Shown here: positions 1-62,045 of the stretch, piece after piece
How the letters are laid out: each line of letters begins with the position of its first letter
How positions within the stretch are numbered: the first letter of the stretch is position 1
Source of the DNA: Rallus limicola
Lineage: Eukaryota > Chordata > Aves > Gruiformes > Rallidae
DNA length: 64,000 nt
Assembly: GCA_022605955.1 (NCBI GenBank)
Contig: JAKCOZ010000002.1
Coordinates: forward strand, 67,002,783 to 67,066,782
Direction: 5' to 3'
Position numbers and translations under genes: made by a program
The notes under the pieces: generated by a model
What the model was told of the DNA's origin: nothing
Database searches by the model: none
The model's input: only the letters and a program-made list of their open reading frames with translations

Positions 1-1269
1 TACTCGAAGTGGTACCTGTGAATCATGGACAGAGAAGAAGATTGGTCAATAAAAGACGATGACCTGTATTTACTTTTCCATGCCAAGAGCCCAACCAGCT
101 TTATACTACAGCAACAGGCACAAACACACACTGAGCCAAAAAAATTGTCATCTGAACTAAAAGACTCTGAGCTGCTACCATAATGTTACTAACTGGAAAG
201 AAACCCCAAAAGAATCCATTCCAGGAATCTCTGAGCCTTCAATGTAAAGGAGAAAGGCTTGTTTTTGAAGTAGGATCTAGAGCCCTATTCCTTTGTTTCT
301 TTCCTTTCTTCTTTCCTGTATGAGGCATTTCTGTGCCTCATAGTAATGTCTAAAATGCAGCTGGGCTTTGGTATGCAGTTAATTCAAAACACAAACAGAT
401 TAGGGTTTGAAACCTAACAGCTTGCAGTGAAGCTGGTATCAATTTCTTTTTAAGGGAAACTTGCAAGCATCACGCTGAACAGATGACCACAATCAGAAAT
501 AATTCTGTACCCTCCCCACAGTTTTTGCTATTCTCAATTACTCTTAAGTGTAGAGCCTCATTACATTTTTTTCCCATACTTTAAAACACTTTCATGAACA
601 GGTGCCATTGCATCCACCTCGTGATCCAGATAATCCCTACGTGATAGGTCCAGGCTGCTTCAAAGTTTTTGTGCTCCAAAGCTGCCAATGTTAAGTCCTT
701 GTTTAGATACTCTCTCACCCATGTCTTCTGTGGTACACTACTGTGGACAGCTACTTCACCAAAACCAGACAGCTTTTTCCCAGATTTCTCAGCCTGCTCT
801 TGCAATGAAGCATGAGGCAGAGAGTTTTTATATTTTCAGTGATGGGTTTTTTTAATGTTTGATCTATTAATTATTTCTAAATAAATTCTGTTCTAAGTTC
901 ACTTAAATCCTCTTGAATAGGTTCCTACGGATGCAGCATCTGTTTATAACTGAACTTAAAATATATACATTTTCACAATTGTTTGAATTCAATGACAGGA
1001 AAGTGATACACACTGAGGGTGAACAGTACAAGATCTGAACACAGACAAAGTCTAACACACATATTAATACAAGCCTCTTCCTTGTGAGCCTATCAGATGT
1101 TCTTTAATAAGAACTCTGGGTACACCAAAACCTGCAGATCTCATTAAAAAAAGTCTGTACTTTATTTTTAGAACCAGAATATTTACAGATGAACTCCAAT
1201 ATTGTAACTGATTGATAATAGCATGTTTATCATTAACAATAATAAAAGTTTAGGTTAATAAATTCTCAC
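1..1269 (-). other. FRYL intron 33 (partial)
   Basis: The expected next FRYL residues (TTSSSNT and following) are not encoded here, so the next exon lies beyond the left edge. The only notable content is an unassigned minus-strand open segment at about 581-860. Confidence 0.8.
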
Positions 1270-50536
<49,267 letters not shown>

Positions 50537-50616
50537 GATGATGCCCCTCTTTTCCCAGGTGGAAACAACGCTTGGAGCAACTCTGCGTTTATTTACTCTG
50601 CTGGGTGGTGTGGAGG
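50537..50616 (-). other. FRYL: 5' part of FRYL first coding exon: leader or N-terminal extension
   Basis: The acceptor TTTTTTTCTGTAG lies just above 50616, so this is not a transcription start and at least one upstream exon must exist. The 80 bases are open for 26 codons directly into the initiator ATG, reading ...VVSTWEKRGII then MSNL. It is either 5' UTR or coding sequence of a longer isoform. Confidence 0.7.
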
Positions 50617-53600
50617 CTACAGAAAAAAAGAAAAATAAAGAACAATAAAGTAAAGCTGCTAAACACAGTGCTTGTCATTTCTTTACATGCTGCTTTTCTC
50701 CACTCTACTCACAAATCTAAAAGACCTGTTCCTCCTTATCAGAAATACTAGTTAAGTGATCAATATAAATACTATTGGGTATGTTAGTCTCCTTTTGTAA
50801 GGATGAGCACTTTCCCTCTTATACTGTATTTGTCATATAATAAGTTTACATGTATTTATCCACCTTTATTTTTTTTTCCTACCTGAGCACTCAAAAACAT
50901 TTCTTTATCATCACAGTTGTTACCCAGTGTGAACTGCAGTACTGGTATCACTCACACATGAGTTTAATACAAACACATCTCCCAGTTTGAGTAAAGAATT
51001 ACAATCTTTGTCTTATATACTATAAATGGAAACAACCACTGACATCTCTAATGATACCACAGTTCTATACCCAGAAGGTCTAATGTTTCTCTAGCATATT
51101 TCATGATTACAGAAATTATTTTTTTATTGATGCCAAGAATTGATTTAGGAATTCTTACCACTGATAGTAAGATTTTCCTAAGATAGCAGTGTAAGGAGCC
51201 TAGTCTTGGTCTATTTTATTGCATTACCTATCACTCTCTGTGCAGGTATGCTTCTTCAGGGCATTCTGCAGTTAAAAGTGTGAGCAGATGCAGTTGGCCA
51301 ATTTTGATGAACTTCCATGTTTTTTGTGTTTTCAACTTGTACACGTGCAACTCCTAGTAACTAAATACCATCCACAGTTTTACTCAAACAGTTTTTCACT
51401 GTTCAACTCATTCATGAAAATGCTAGTTGCCATGGAGACCAACCCTTCGGTACATCGCTTCGCATCTTCCTGTGTTTGAATCTCAGCCATTCATAATTTC
51501 TTCTATCACTTCAGAAAGTTACATTTTACATAACTCAGACTTCCTCACGCTGCACAGAAAGTATTCATTTATCAAACACATTATGAGGAGAACAATTCAG
51601 CATGAGTGAAAAGTGAAGCCTCTTATCAAAAAGGCAGGTTACCTTGCATAAGGTTGGGAGTACTAAATATAACCTCTGTTTTTTCCCTTTTTTTAACAAA
51701 CTTGCTGTTTAGCTGGAGTAATGCTTATTTTTTCCTGCACATAAATTGCAGAATGTTGCCTTTGGGGCTGGAAGGACTTGCCAAGGTCACAGAGCTGAGT
51801 TCCCAGCAACCAGGGGCAACACCAGAACAACATGCATGCACACCGCATGCCATAAAGCATTGCTGAACATCCTCTAACACTTTGATCTAGCACTTTGATC
51901 TCGCTAACAGAGGTCCTAAAAAGACACAGAAGAGCATGTGCCACAGAGCACAGGGAGATCAAAGACACTGCCAGGTTCTAGAACCCTATGGTGGGAAAGT
52001 ACACAAGGGTGTTAGAAAACAGACCAAAGTACATGCTGCAAAGAAAGGCAACAACCCAAAATATCTGACTTGAAAGAAAAGTCTTTCTTATTCCATATCT
52101 GATGACTGGCTTGTTGTCCCTTGGTACAGAAGTATAAATGTGTCAGGTACTTTTAAAGAAGCATTTCAGTTACTGAGAATGTCTACATTTTCCAGCATCC
52201 ATACACTTGTCACTCTTGAGCCCCAGTGCTTCCAAAGGCAGCCCAGGCAATGAGAGAGAGGCATTATGTATCAAGAACAGGCACACAGAGGTTTGATGGG
52301 AGAAGAGGTGAAAAGGAGCATGTCCTCAGTAGGCAACAAACGGAAATACCAAGAATGAGATGAATTAAACTGGAAAATGCCTCAACACACAGGTTTTGAA
52401 GAACTCTCCTTTCATAATCACCTGCAGATGAACAAAATTAAAAATCAAATACCTAAGGACCCTTAACAGACACCACACATTTCTAAGCAAGGAGGTGCTT
52501 CTATCTTAAATAGGAATTTCTAAGGAAGCTGAAGCTTTGTTCTACTCAAATTGCACTCCATTATTTGAATTCATATATTGAAGCTAGCAGGCTGGAAAGA
52601 AATGAGAAGTTTAAATCTCCTTTTTAACATCATGAGCTATGTCTGGTCAGGAGAAGTGTAGTGAAGCAGCTGCTTTGACTCCTCCTGGGTTTATCTGCTG
52701 GAGTATGCCACAATCCCCACATTATTAGGGACAGGGACTGAAGGGAACATGCCACAGCTGGTCCAGTCCACGCTCCTGAGAAATGAGAAGCTGGTACTCA
52801 ACCAGATTTTTCTCTCCACAAGGAAACTGCGAAGGAATAACATGCTCCTTTAACCCAGAACTACATTTAGATTTGCTTTATGTAGACAAGTCTTAACAGT
52901 GTGTTCAAACAGCACATTTTCTCCAGTTTTCAAAAGATTACCTTAGAAAGCCCCTGCCACTTAAGGATCAGGAAAACATTGAGAGTTGATCATCTTCAAA
53001 GTACTTTCTTTACTTTGCCTTAGCAAGCTAATCCTTAGTAAGACACCATCTTACTACATTAACTTTCAAAGCTACAAAACAGCTTCTCTCACTAAGGATG
53101 TAACCCCAAGGCTTTTTAGGCTGATCTAAACCCAGGCATACTGCAGGTAAATCCACCGCCCCAGGGTTGTGCAACAACATTGAAAAGTCAATTCAAAACA
53201 GGTAAACTGGACAAAAACCTAACTCTAGCAAGAAGAAACTAGACTATACAAGCAGACCAGCTTCTAGAAATGTTGCAGAAATTTCAGTGCAAGGTAGAGG
53301 CACGATCACGAAGCCAGGGGAATATGGTATCAGGACAGCCTTACATCATCAGTATGCAATGCCACGGACCCCACTCCTTGGCTACAGTTTTACAGAGCCC
53401 CCTTCAGATGGCATAAGTCGCAGTGCTGTCAAAGGATGCACTCCCAGTCAGCTACCTCCTTCCCTGGACCATCCCCCTCCTGTGCAAGCAAACACAAGTG
53501 TGCAGCTGTGTAATGAACTGAACCGGAAAAGCAGCACGTGTATTAATTCCTCCCCTCTCCCCCCCCAGCTTAATTTTGACACAATCAGCTGTCCAATTTG

Positions 53601-56600
53601 CTCACCACATGACCGCACATATGCTTGCACCAGCACAAAGAGGAGTCGATGCAGGGACAGCACTTGCCTTTTTACTCTTGCAGCAACAAAGCAGGGTTAA
53701 GGCTATCCTGCAGTTGTATGTGTTACTAATCTCTGCATTCACATGCACAAACTCTTCAGCTGGTAATAAACCTCCAAAAAAAGGGGGTAGGGTGTGGTGG
53801 GGAAATGTCAAAATGAAGCAATTATAAATGCTGCCATGAGAGGATTACAAATATCTTAGTTTTGCTGAAATGCCAGTGCATTCAAAAGGCAGAATAAATG
53901 ACTAGGATTTACTTTCATCTATGAACTTGCTGAGGACTCTAATTCACGACAGCATTAATGGTTCACATCAACGACTCTTGCCTTGTATGGGACAATGCCT
54001 GTGGTTTTATCTGCTAAGTAAAACCAGTAAGTTCGTTAAACAGAGGAGGGGGAAAGGGAGGGAGCTTGACTGTGTTTAATAAGAAGATATATATAGTAGT
54101 TCCTTAAAGAAAAGCCAAAATCTATCATCAGATTTCTTAACTAGGACAAACAACATCATTAGCTGGTATAATTATGTTCAGTAGGATTTATGCACTCATG
54201 AACTTGGCAATCAATAACACTGTAAGTGTATATGTGGATTTTAAATAACATGTTCAATTGAGATTTTTTTCCTCAGTACAGGACAGGGTTAAATAATTTC
54301 TACTGCTGCTCTTTGACACCAAAGCATAAGCCACTTCTCTGCTGTTAGCTGCCAGAGAAAACTTAAGTTTCAAGCATTGTTTTGAAGCTTCAAAACACGG
54401 ACCGTTCTACAGAACTTCAGTTGGAATCTGGAACCAGAAAACTCCATACCACAACGGTTCAAAACCAGAAAACCTACTTTCACAAACAGCTTGAAAACAC
54501 TGAATGTTATTCACTGGAAACAATATCCTGTTTGTTTGCTCTGGTGTGAGCGAGCCCTACGTGGGAAATCTGGGAGCAAGTGGCTCAGAACCTCTGTTAA
54601 ACAGTATTGTTTGGTTGCTAGGGCCACATCAAATTGTTTGGATAGTTTCAAGGAACAGTAAAACAATACAAAGGATAATTAGACAGACAACATACTCTGA
54701 GGTCAAAAGGCAATGTGCCTTGCTGTATGCTGAATTAGAAACAAAGTTGTTTCATGTTAAACAACACAAGTGTCCAAAACTAGGAAAGGTTACCTAATAC
54801 CCAAGTTAGTACTAAAAAATGCTATTTTTATCATCCTGCTGCTCTCTGTAGAGCCCAATCACATCAAGCATTTGAGGATGTAAATAGCGTCCTATTTACT
54901 GACGAGATTAATCAAGATTCAAACCCAGAAAGCAGGTACCCAAAAGTTAACAAACACCCCCCAGCCTGTGTCTGTGAGGGCATTTCACTTCTAAACCTCT
55001 TCATATCATCTCTGCTTTTTTATACTTTTTTGGTACTACTGTATAATGAGCCACGTGCTGCCCCTTCATAGGTGCTTTAAATGATACTTTTCAAGCTTTT
55101 CATGTCTTTTCCTTTACCTGAAATTCGCTCTCTCTTAGATGCTGCTATTTCTCAGGGAAGTTGAAGTGGTCAGACTGAAGTGTAACTTCTGCCAGTGGTG
55201 GCTCCTCTTTTAAGATGTATTTTCAGGTATTTTAAATAAGATATCAAACTATAAAATAAGGATACTCCCACTTCCAAGAGAGCCTCCATAGTTTTCAGCA
55301 AGCAGATCATCTTATTGTTTGCTACTTTTAAGATATTGCCATGGTAAAATAATTTCACACAGTTTACATTTAATGATTAAGCTTTTCAGAATGATTTTTA
55401 CAGAACAAGCAATATCACAGGTACTTTAAGTCTCCTGTGATACTTGTTGCAGAATAGGATTTTTCATGTCCAACTGACAAGATGAAAATTCTCAAAGGCT
55501 GAAATACTATCTGTGGTTACTTAGAGGAATTTTTAATTAAGCTCCTTGTCTCCCCCTCTGATAAACATCTAGAACATTTCATCCTACCTCACTAAATTTA
55601 TATTAATATACACAGAAACAGGTCTGTAACAATTGTTAGAGTGCTTCATAGCAACAAAACTTCAGTTATCTTACCAAAGGAATCATCATTTTTTCCTAAT
55701 AAGGATGCCAGTGCTCAAAAGAGATGGGAACCTATCATCTAGTAGCATCCCAACATCCTATGAGCAGGGAGAGAAAGTTAAACAGCAATCTGTTTTCTAA
55801 AGCAGACAACTTCAATAATGTTATCATTTTGAAATTTTACACATTCTTGTAGACCATCAGGTTTCTATTGTTATCCAAGTGTTCTTACTCATATCAATGA
55901 AAAAAATCTTATTCCATGAATATACCTCATGATTTGAATGAGAGAAATAGTGAACATCTTTATGAAGACAATGAAGTTCAACATAAAGTGCTCTAATAAC
56001 AGTTGCACATTCCAAATCTTAGCCTCTGGTCTACAGACAAATACAAAGGAAGAGCCATTCTTCATTTAAATCTCTTGGATTTCCTTCAGAGCAGTGATGG
56101 AAGGATGCAGCTGCTATTCATTTATCCAGCCTGTTTACCTGGGTTGCCAGGGCACGTGATAGCACAGTAAACCAGCCGGGTCTACTCAACTTTTTCTGTC
56201 CAAACTCTGTACCACTAGTGATAGTGCACGGAGTCTGTCTGTAAATTGGATTTATGATGACCTTACTAGCTCTAGATGTACCAAATCCCAGCTGATCTCA
56301 TGCACAGCCAGCAGTGTCACACACACAGCTCCGGACAGTTCCTTGATTCACCCGTGTCACTCACGTGATGGAGTCAGCTCAGGCCAGTTATCGCAACAGA
56401 GGCTGGGCACCCATCAGGAACTGAAAATGGTCTGCAGCAGAGTGTGGAGGTGTGAATACTGCCCTGATACAATGAAAATGACACTGAGCTAGCTCTGGCT
56501 CTCCACAGAGACGGCAGACACTTCTGCGCTATGCTGCATTTATCCAGATTTTCCATTTATTTCATTTACAGTTATTTACCAGCAAAGTATTACTCACTTG

Positions 56601-57695
56601 AAACACTGCTAATAGATTACAACAAAACAGAAGAAATTGTAAGCTTGCAAAATACACATATCTACTTATTTTAACCGCTTCCAGTTATAAATAAATGCTA
56701 TTCCCATTTTCCCAGGGATGTACACTGTTCCCAGTAACGTGCTTCAGTAGACTAAAGTAAGTTTCTGCTAGATTCCATTTTTTGAGGCCCTTCCTAGGAT
56801 GCATTTTAAAAAAGTATCTAATACAAATATTATTCTTGATACTGCTATGAAAACCTTGAAGTGAAAGGAGTGGCAGAGCAGCCTCCTGACACCACAGTCA
56901 TGCCGCTTTACAAGATAACCTAAATAACGTGAAAAAAAAAACCACGCTTTTTGTCAGTAAAATGATGTATCTACTACGGGCCACTGACCACACAGATTTT
57001 CATAGATTGTGTTACATAGATATTCTTTTGTTTTACATAATATACACTGCTGACCAGTAACTCCCCAAACCACGCTGTGGTTGAAACTGAAATCAGTCCA
57101 AATACATTAGAATACACATGACAGAGAAAAAAAATAATAATAATCTGCTCTTTCTTCCATATTTCTCAAACCTTATTCTAGCGAACAAGCATCCTATTAT
57201 TTTCAAAACAGATTATATGACTAATTCACCCAGTGACATGAGGTATGGCATTCTGTTTTCTTTCTCTGTGTTGGCAGTATACAGTGAATTCATGTTTGAA
57301 AAATGTTTAACGAAGATCACGGCTCCACATACCAAATAACACTACATGAACAGGCAAAGAAGAACCATTATCTCATTAACAGGCCACACGGGCTAAGAGC
57401 CCAGATTGCAAATTCTTATTCACCTCCTTCTCTTTCCCTAACTTGATGTGAGTTTGACAAAAAAATAATTAAATAACCAGCATTAGTAGCTGGTACTTCG
57501 ATCACTCACTTATGAAGTATCACAGGTTAATAAGGTGAATGGATTACCTCCCTGTGAAGTAGAAACAGGCTCAGAACCAGCTTAGTAGAGCGGTATGGTT
57601 CACTGGAATGTTTGTAAAGCCAAGTCAAACCTTTCAGTGAGAGGAAGTTACATGGGTATTGAAAACTTCCCCTACATATCTCGATCAGAACTTAC

Positions 57696-58325
57696 ATAGA
57701 ATCATAGAATGGTTTGGGCTGGAAAGGACCTTAAAGATCGTCAAGTTCCAACCCCTCTGCCATGGGCAGGGACACCCTCCACAAGACTGCTCAAGGCCTC
57801 ATCCAATCTGGCCTTGAACACCTCCCTGGGCAACCTGCTCCAGTGCCTCACTAACCTCATAGTGAAGAGCTTCTTCCTAATATCCTACTGAAATCTACCC
57901 CTTCCAATTTAAGGCCATTCCCTCTTGTCCTATCAGTACATGCCCTTCTAAAAAGTCCCTCCCCAGCTTTCCTGTAGCCCCTTCAGGCACCGGAAGGCCA
58001 CTGTAAGATCTCCACGGAGCCTTCTCCTATCCAGGATGAACAACCTCAACTCTCAGCCTGTCTTCATAGGAGAGGTGCTCCAGCCCTCTAATCATCTTTG
58101 TGGCCCTTCTCTGGACCCGTTACAATAGTTCCATGTCCTACTTATGTTGGGGACTCCAGAACTGGACACAGTACTCAAGGTGGGATCTCACAAGAGTGGA
58201 GTAGAGGAGCAGAATCACCTCTCTTGACCTCTGGCCATGCTCCTTTTAATGTAGCCCAGGGTATGGTTGGCCTTCTGGGCTGCGAGCGCACACTGTCAGC
58301 TCATGTCAAGCTTCTCATCCACCAC
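57696..58325 (-). mobile_element. CR1 LINE, about 630 bp, 5'-truncated
   Basis: The plus strand begins ATAGAATCATAGAATGG, the reverse complement of the CR1 terminal repeat. It continues through GGACCTTAAAGATCGTCAAG, CTGTAGCCCCTTCAGGCACC and GGCCCTTCTCTGGACCC to the end of the CR1 reverse-transcriptase ORF near 58300. That ORF is interrupted by stops (DEKLDMS* in the first codons), so the copy is inactive. It lies upstream of the first coding exon, in the same orientation as FRYL. Confidence 0.95.
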
Positions 58326-60429
58326 ATTTTACTTCTGCAGTAGAAACACTTCCCTTCTGACAATTTACTTAAAAATGCTCAGATATGTCTATATGACATT
58401 TTAGCCATGCTCTGGAATAGACAGATATTAAAAAAAAACAACCCAGAACAACAGAACCAACCCACAACCAAACATAGATGAATGCTGCACCAATACACAG
58501 AAGTTTATTTCTAAACCAATTAAGCTACTGCTAGAATGTGAAGGATGCCCTGGGAGGGAATATGGAAAGCTTTTCAAGTGTGTGGTGGGAACTTGTACAA
58601 TGACAACTGAGCTTTCATGTGGACTCAAAAAAACCACCACAGAACAAAAACATCATGCAAATCTTCTGGAGTTTTATCATACAGATTGTTCTATTCCCCA
58701 CAAATATAAACATCCTTTCATTAGGCTTTGGGGAAGTTGCCTCAACCAGGAAAGCAGAAACCAATTTGTCTAGTTACAGATATTCACACAAACCTTGTTT
58801 TCTGCTTTCGAATCCTCCAAAAACCTGGCAAGAAATGTCATCTTCACTTCCCCCAAAATGCAGACTCCTCTGCTGGTAAATGGTCCTAAAAACATTACTT
58901 CAGGACAACAGAGAGACACAGCAGAAATTCTAAGGCATTAAATCTTAATTTGGCAATATCTAGTTTTCTAGATATCCAGGCCAGATTGCAGTCCTGAGCA
59001 GATACGGTCTTGCTGGTCCTGATGATCCTCACATTTTAAGCTCTGCCTTACAATTACTTTGTTTTGTCCTTTGAAGATTCAGTAGTTTCTTCCCCACTGC
59101 TGTTAAAATCACTCACAAGTTCATTCATAAACTGCAAATTTTTGATTTTCATTTAGCATAACAAGAAATTTAAATTTTTTTTTTTAAATATCACTAAGAT
59201 GTAAGAGAAATCTTTTATAATTACATTTTTTCAGAACAAATCTTTCATAACCTAACAGGTAGGACACAGATGGGAATACTGGCTGAGTTTGATGTAAAGA
59301 CATGCAAGAAGTACTACTCATTATGTGGATCACATTACAGAGCCTGCCATTGTAGGCTATGCGTGTAGATTATTATCAGACAGGAAAAAAAATAAGGTAT
59401 TAAAAAATAATTTGGATAGCACAAGATGCCAAAGGACCAAACCATACATGTTGGAAAACAATGTGATAAAGCACAAAAATTGGAGGGGGAAGAGGAAATC
59501 GGTTTGAACTCAATTGTTTTAAGTCCTGCCCAGTCATTCTTGATTACAGCATGCCGTCAGGAAATCCTGACCATTAAAGTGTCAGGCCATTAAAAATGGA
59601 GTTTATGTAATTCCTTTTCTAGAACAACTGCCAGAACAGAAAACCTCTTCAGGTAAACCATTTTAATTAAAAAATGTATTTCAAATTTCAAAGAAAACTT
59701 CACTTAGAAGACATCAAAATTTATTTCATAACATAATTCCAGACTGCTAATGTATTTAACGTGCTTTCCCTTCACTGTCAGAAAGCCACTCTTGTGCAAG
59801 GGCATCTGAAAAGAACGTGAAGGATAAGTCTCTCTGATCTGTCCATAACCCAGAACACAATCCATCACATTCCAACACACAAGGAATAATGGCTGGGATG
59901 TAAAGGTTCAGGGCTAGAAGCTACATTCCCAATGGTAATATTCAGAGACACTTCTACTGTCCTGAGGTTTTACACAACTGTGGCTTTTGATTATAATTAA
60001 AGTTGTGTGTACAATAAAGCACGTTAGACAATATAGGAATTTCTGTTGGAAAACAGTTCTGGAACCAAGCTGTAAACTTCTCAGAGAAAAGATACTAAGC
60101 ACATACTTGTTACCTACAGTCGTCTTTCCCAGCTGACTTCTTATGACAACTTAACACAACCCTACTGTCAAAATACTTTGCACAACACCCACAAAGTACC
60201 AGTGCCGTGTTGTCAAGTAACAGAGGTATGTATCCTGGTATCTTGTGTGCCAAGTTTTACCCATTTACAAATTTTGTATTCCCTGAAAAGAGTAACCAGA
60301 TAAGCATAAAACCCCTAGATTTGTTTTTCTACTATCTATACCTCTATGTTAGGCTTCCACAGCATTCTAAGTCAGTAACAATGCAAACATAAAAAGCAAG
60401 AAGCAATTCTATTCCAGTATGATTACACT

Positions 60430-60468
60430 GAAGGAAAAAAAAAAAAGAAAAAAAAAAGAGGGGGGGAC
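60430..60468. repeat. A-rich run followed by a G run
   Basis: Two blocks of A separated by single G, then AGAGGGGGGG: purine-only on the plus strand for about 40 bases. Confidence 0.85.
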
Positions 60469-61999
60469 ACATTAAACTAATAATTTTAAAGAACAGTATC
60501 TGATTTTTTAAATTTTTTTTTTAATTTAAAATTATTACTGCAAAAGGAGTAAAGACGACAACTTCCCTTTAAATACAGAGAGCAAGGATAGAATAGTACA
60601 ACTTTGGCTTGTTCTGTTAGCTCTCATGATCCACTTGCCCCTAGGAAAATGTACACCAAGCCACCAAGTCTGAGCTAGTAGTGTTCCCTGGCTTTCAAGG
60701 GGACCTGTAAGCTCAGGCTCATCACCATACCAGACATGGTTATCATGCTTTTAGAAGTACTGCACGTTCACATGATAGCTGAAACCATAACTCATGAAAG
60801 CACCACATATCTTCCCTTCAGTTGTAGCTCCTGGAGTCAGAAGGTCAACTGGAAGGAGCTCAGTTCAGATGTCTAGCTATCTGACATCAATTCTGATGAT
60901 TTATGCCACCCATTCTTTCTCTTGATGTGAGCAGTTGACATCATCCCACAGCTCACTACTGGATTCCCATCCACGCTACAGCACTTACACTTCACCAGTA
61001 AGGACCCAGAAATAAGGTAACCATGAGCCTAACAGGTACATATAATCCTATCACCTGTATCAATGTTTTCCAGTATTTTGTCATTGGTAATAGGTAAATC
61101 CATCTTTTCCTTCCTGGGCTATCAAACTGAAGGCTGCACCAGGCTGGAAATGCACTGATGCTCTGAATCCTACATTAAACATGGGCTAACAAAATTACCT
61201 CAATGCTTGGCAAGTGATGTTAAACCAAAAAGCATACTTAAACCAAAAGGCAGCAGTGAGGAGATACACCAGCCAGGCCTGAGAAGTAGAAAGAGAAGGA
61301 AAGAGAACCTAGTGTTTATTCTAGATTTCCATATACACTGCACTACAAGGTAAGGAAACACACATTTCCATGGCAATTATGAGAATGAACTTACTCTGAA
61401 TAAAGATTTCATTTTTATGGTAAGCTAATGACACAAAGAGAAAGAAAAGGACAAACTAAACCCTAAGTCTAGAGTTTTAAGAAGCAGTACCTAAAAACTA
61501 ACAAGGATATAGCATCAAAGGAATACAAATACACTGATATATGAGCTGCACAAACAACTGAATTCTAATACTTGAGACTGTATACATATCATCCATGATG
61601 AAGTTTTGCTTCCTTTCAATATATTAAGAGATACACATGCACCACACACAAAATGCATCAAGTAACAAGGACAAAGTGATGACAGGCATGCTTTTGTTAA
61701 CCAACAAACAGAAAAAGATACCTAAATACCTTCTCTCATCTTTCCTAATCCACAGCTTTCTGGAAAAACAAAATTCCACATCCTCAATTTGAAAAATTAA
61801 GGACATAAAAAACTCTACTGATGCACAGAACTGAAAGAAAAACCACAGTGTCAGAAGCCAGCAGCTTGTGCAAAGAATTTTCTTGCTGAGCACAACCCAA
61901 GGTAGTTTGTTTAACTCCCCCCTTCCCACTGCCTGCTTATTCTTTCCCTGTGAGAAGAGGGCAATTCCAGCTCCCCACAGAAAGAGGAAAAGACTTTTC

Positions 62000-62045
62000 C
62001 TCATTATCCTCATTATGCTCATTATCCTCAATTATCCTCATTAAT
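62000..62045. repeat. Minisatellite, 9-bp unit, about five copies
   Basis: Units CTCATTATC, CTCATTATG, CTCATTATC, CTCAATTATC and CTCATTAAT follow one another without gaps. Confidence 0.9.

Noticed and set aside
53287..53700. 137-codon plus-strand open frame in the upstream region
   Set aside because: Overlapping open frames on both strands, no domain and no start context; probably a local composition effect.
57709..58343. Short open frames on the plus strand around 57709-58343
   Set aside because: They are antisense readings of the CR1 element.
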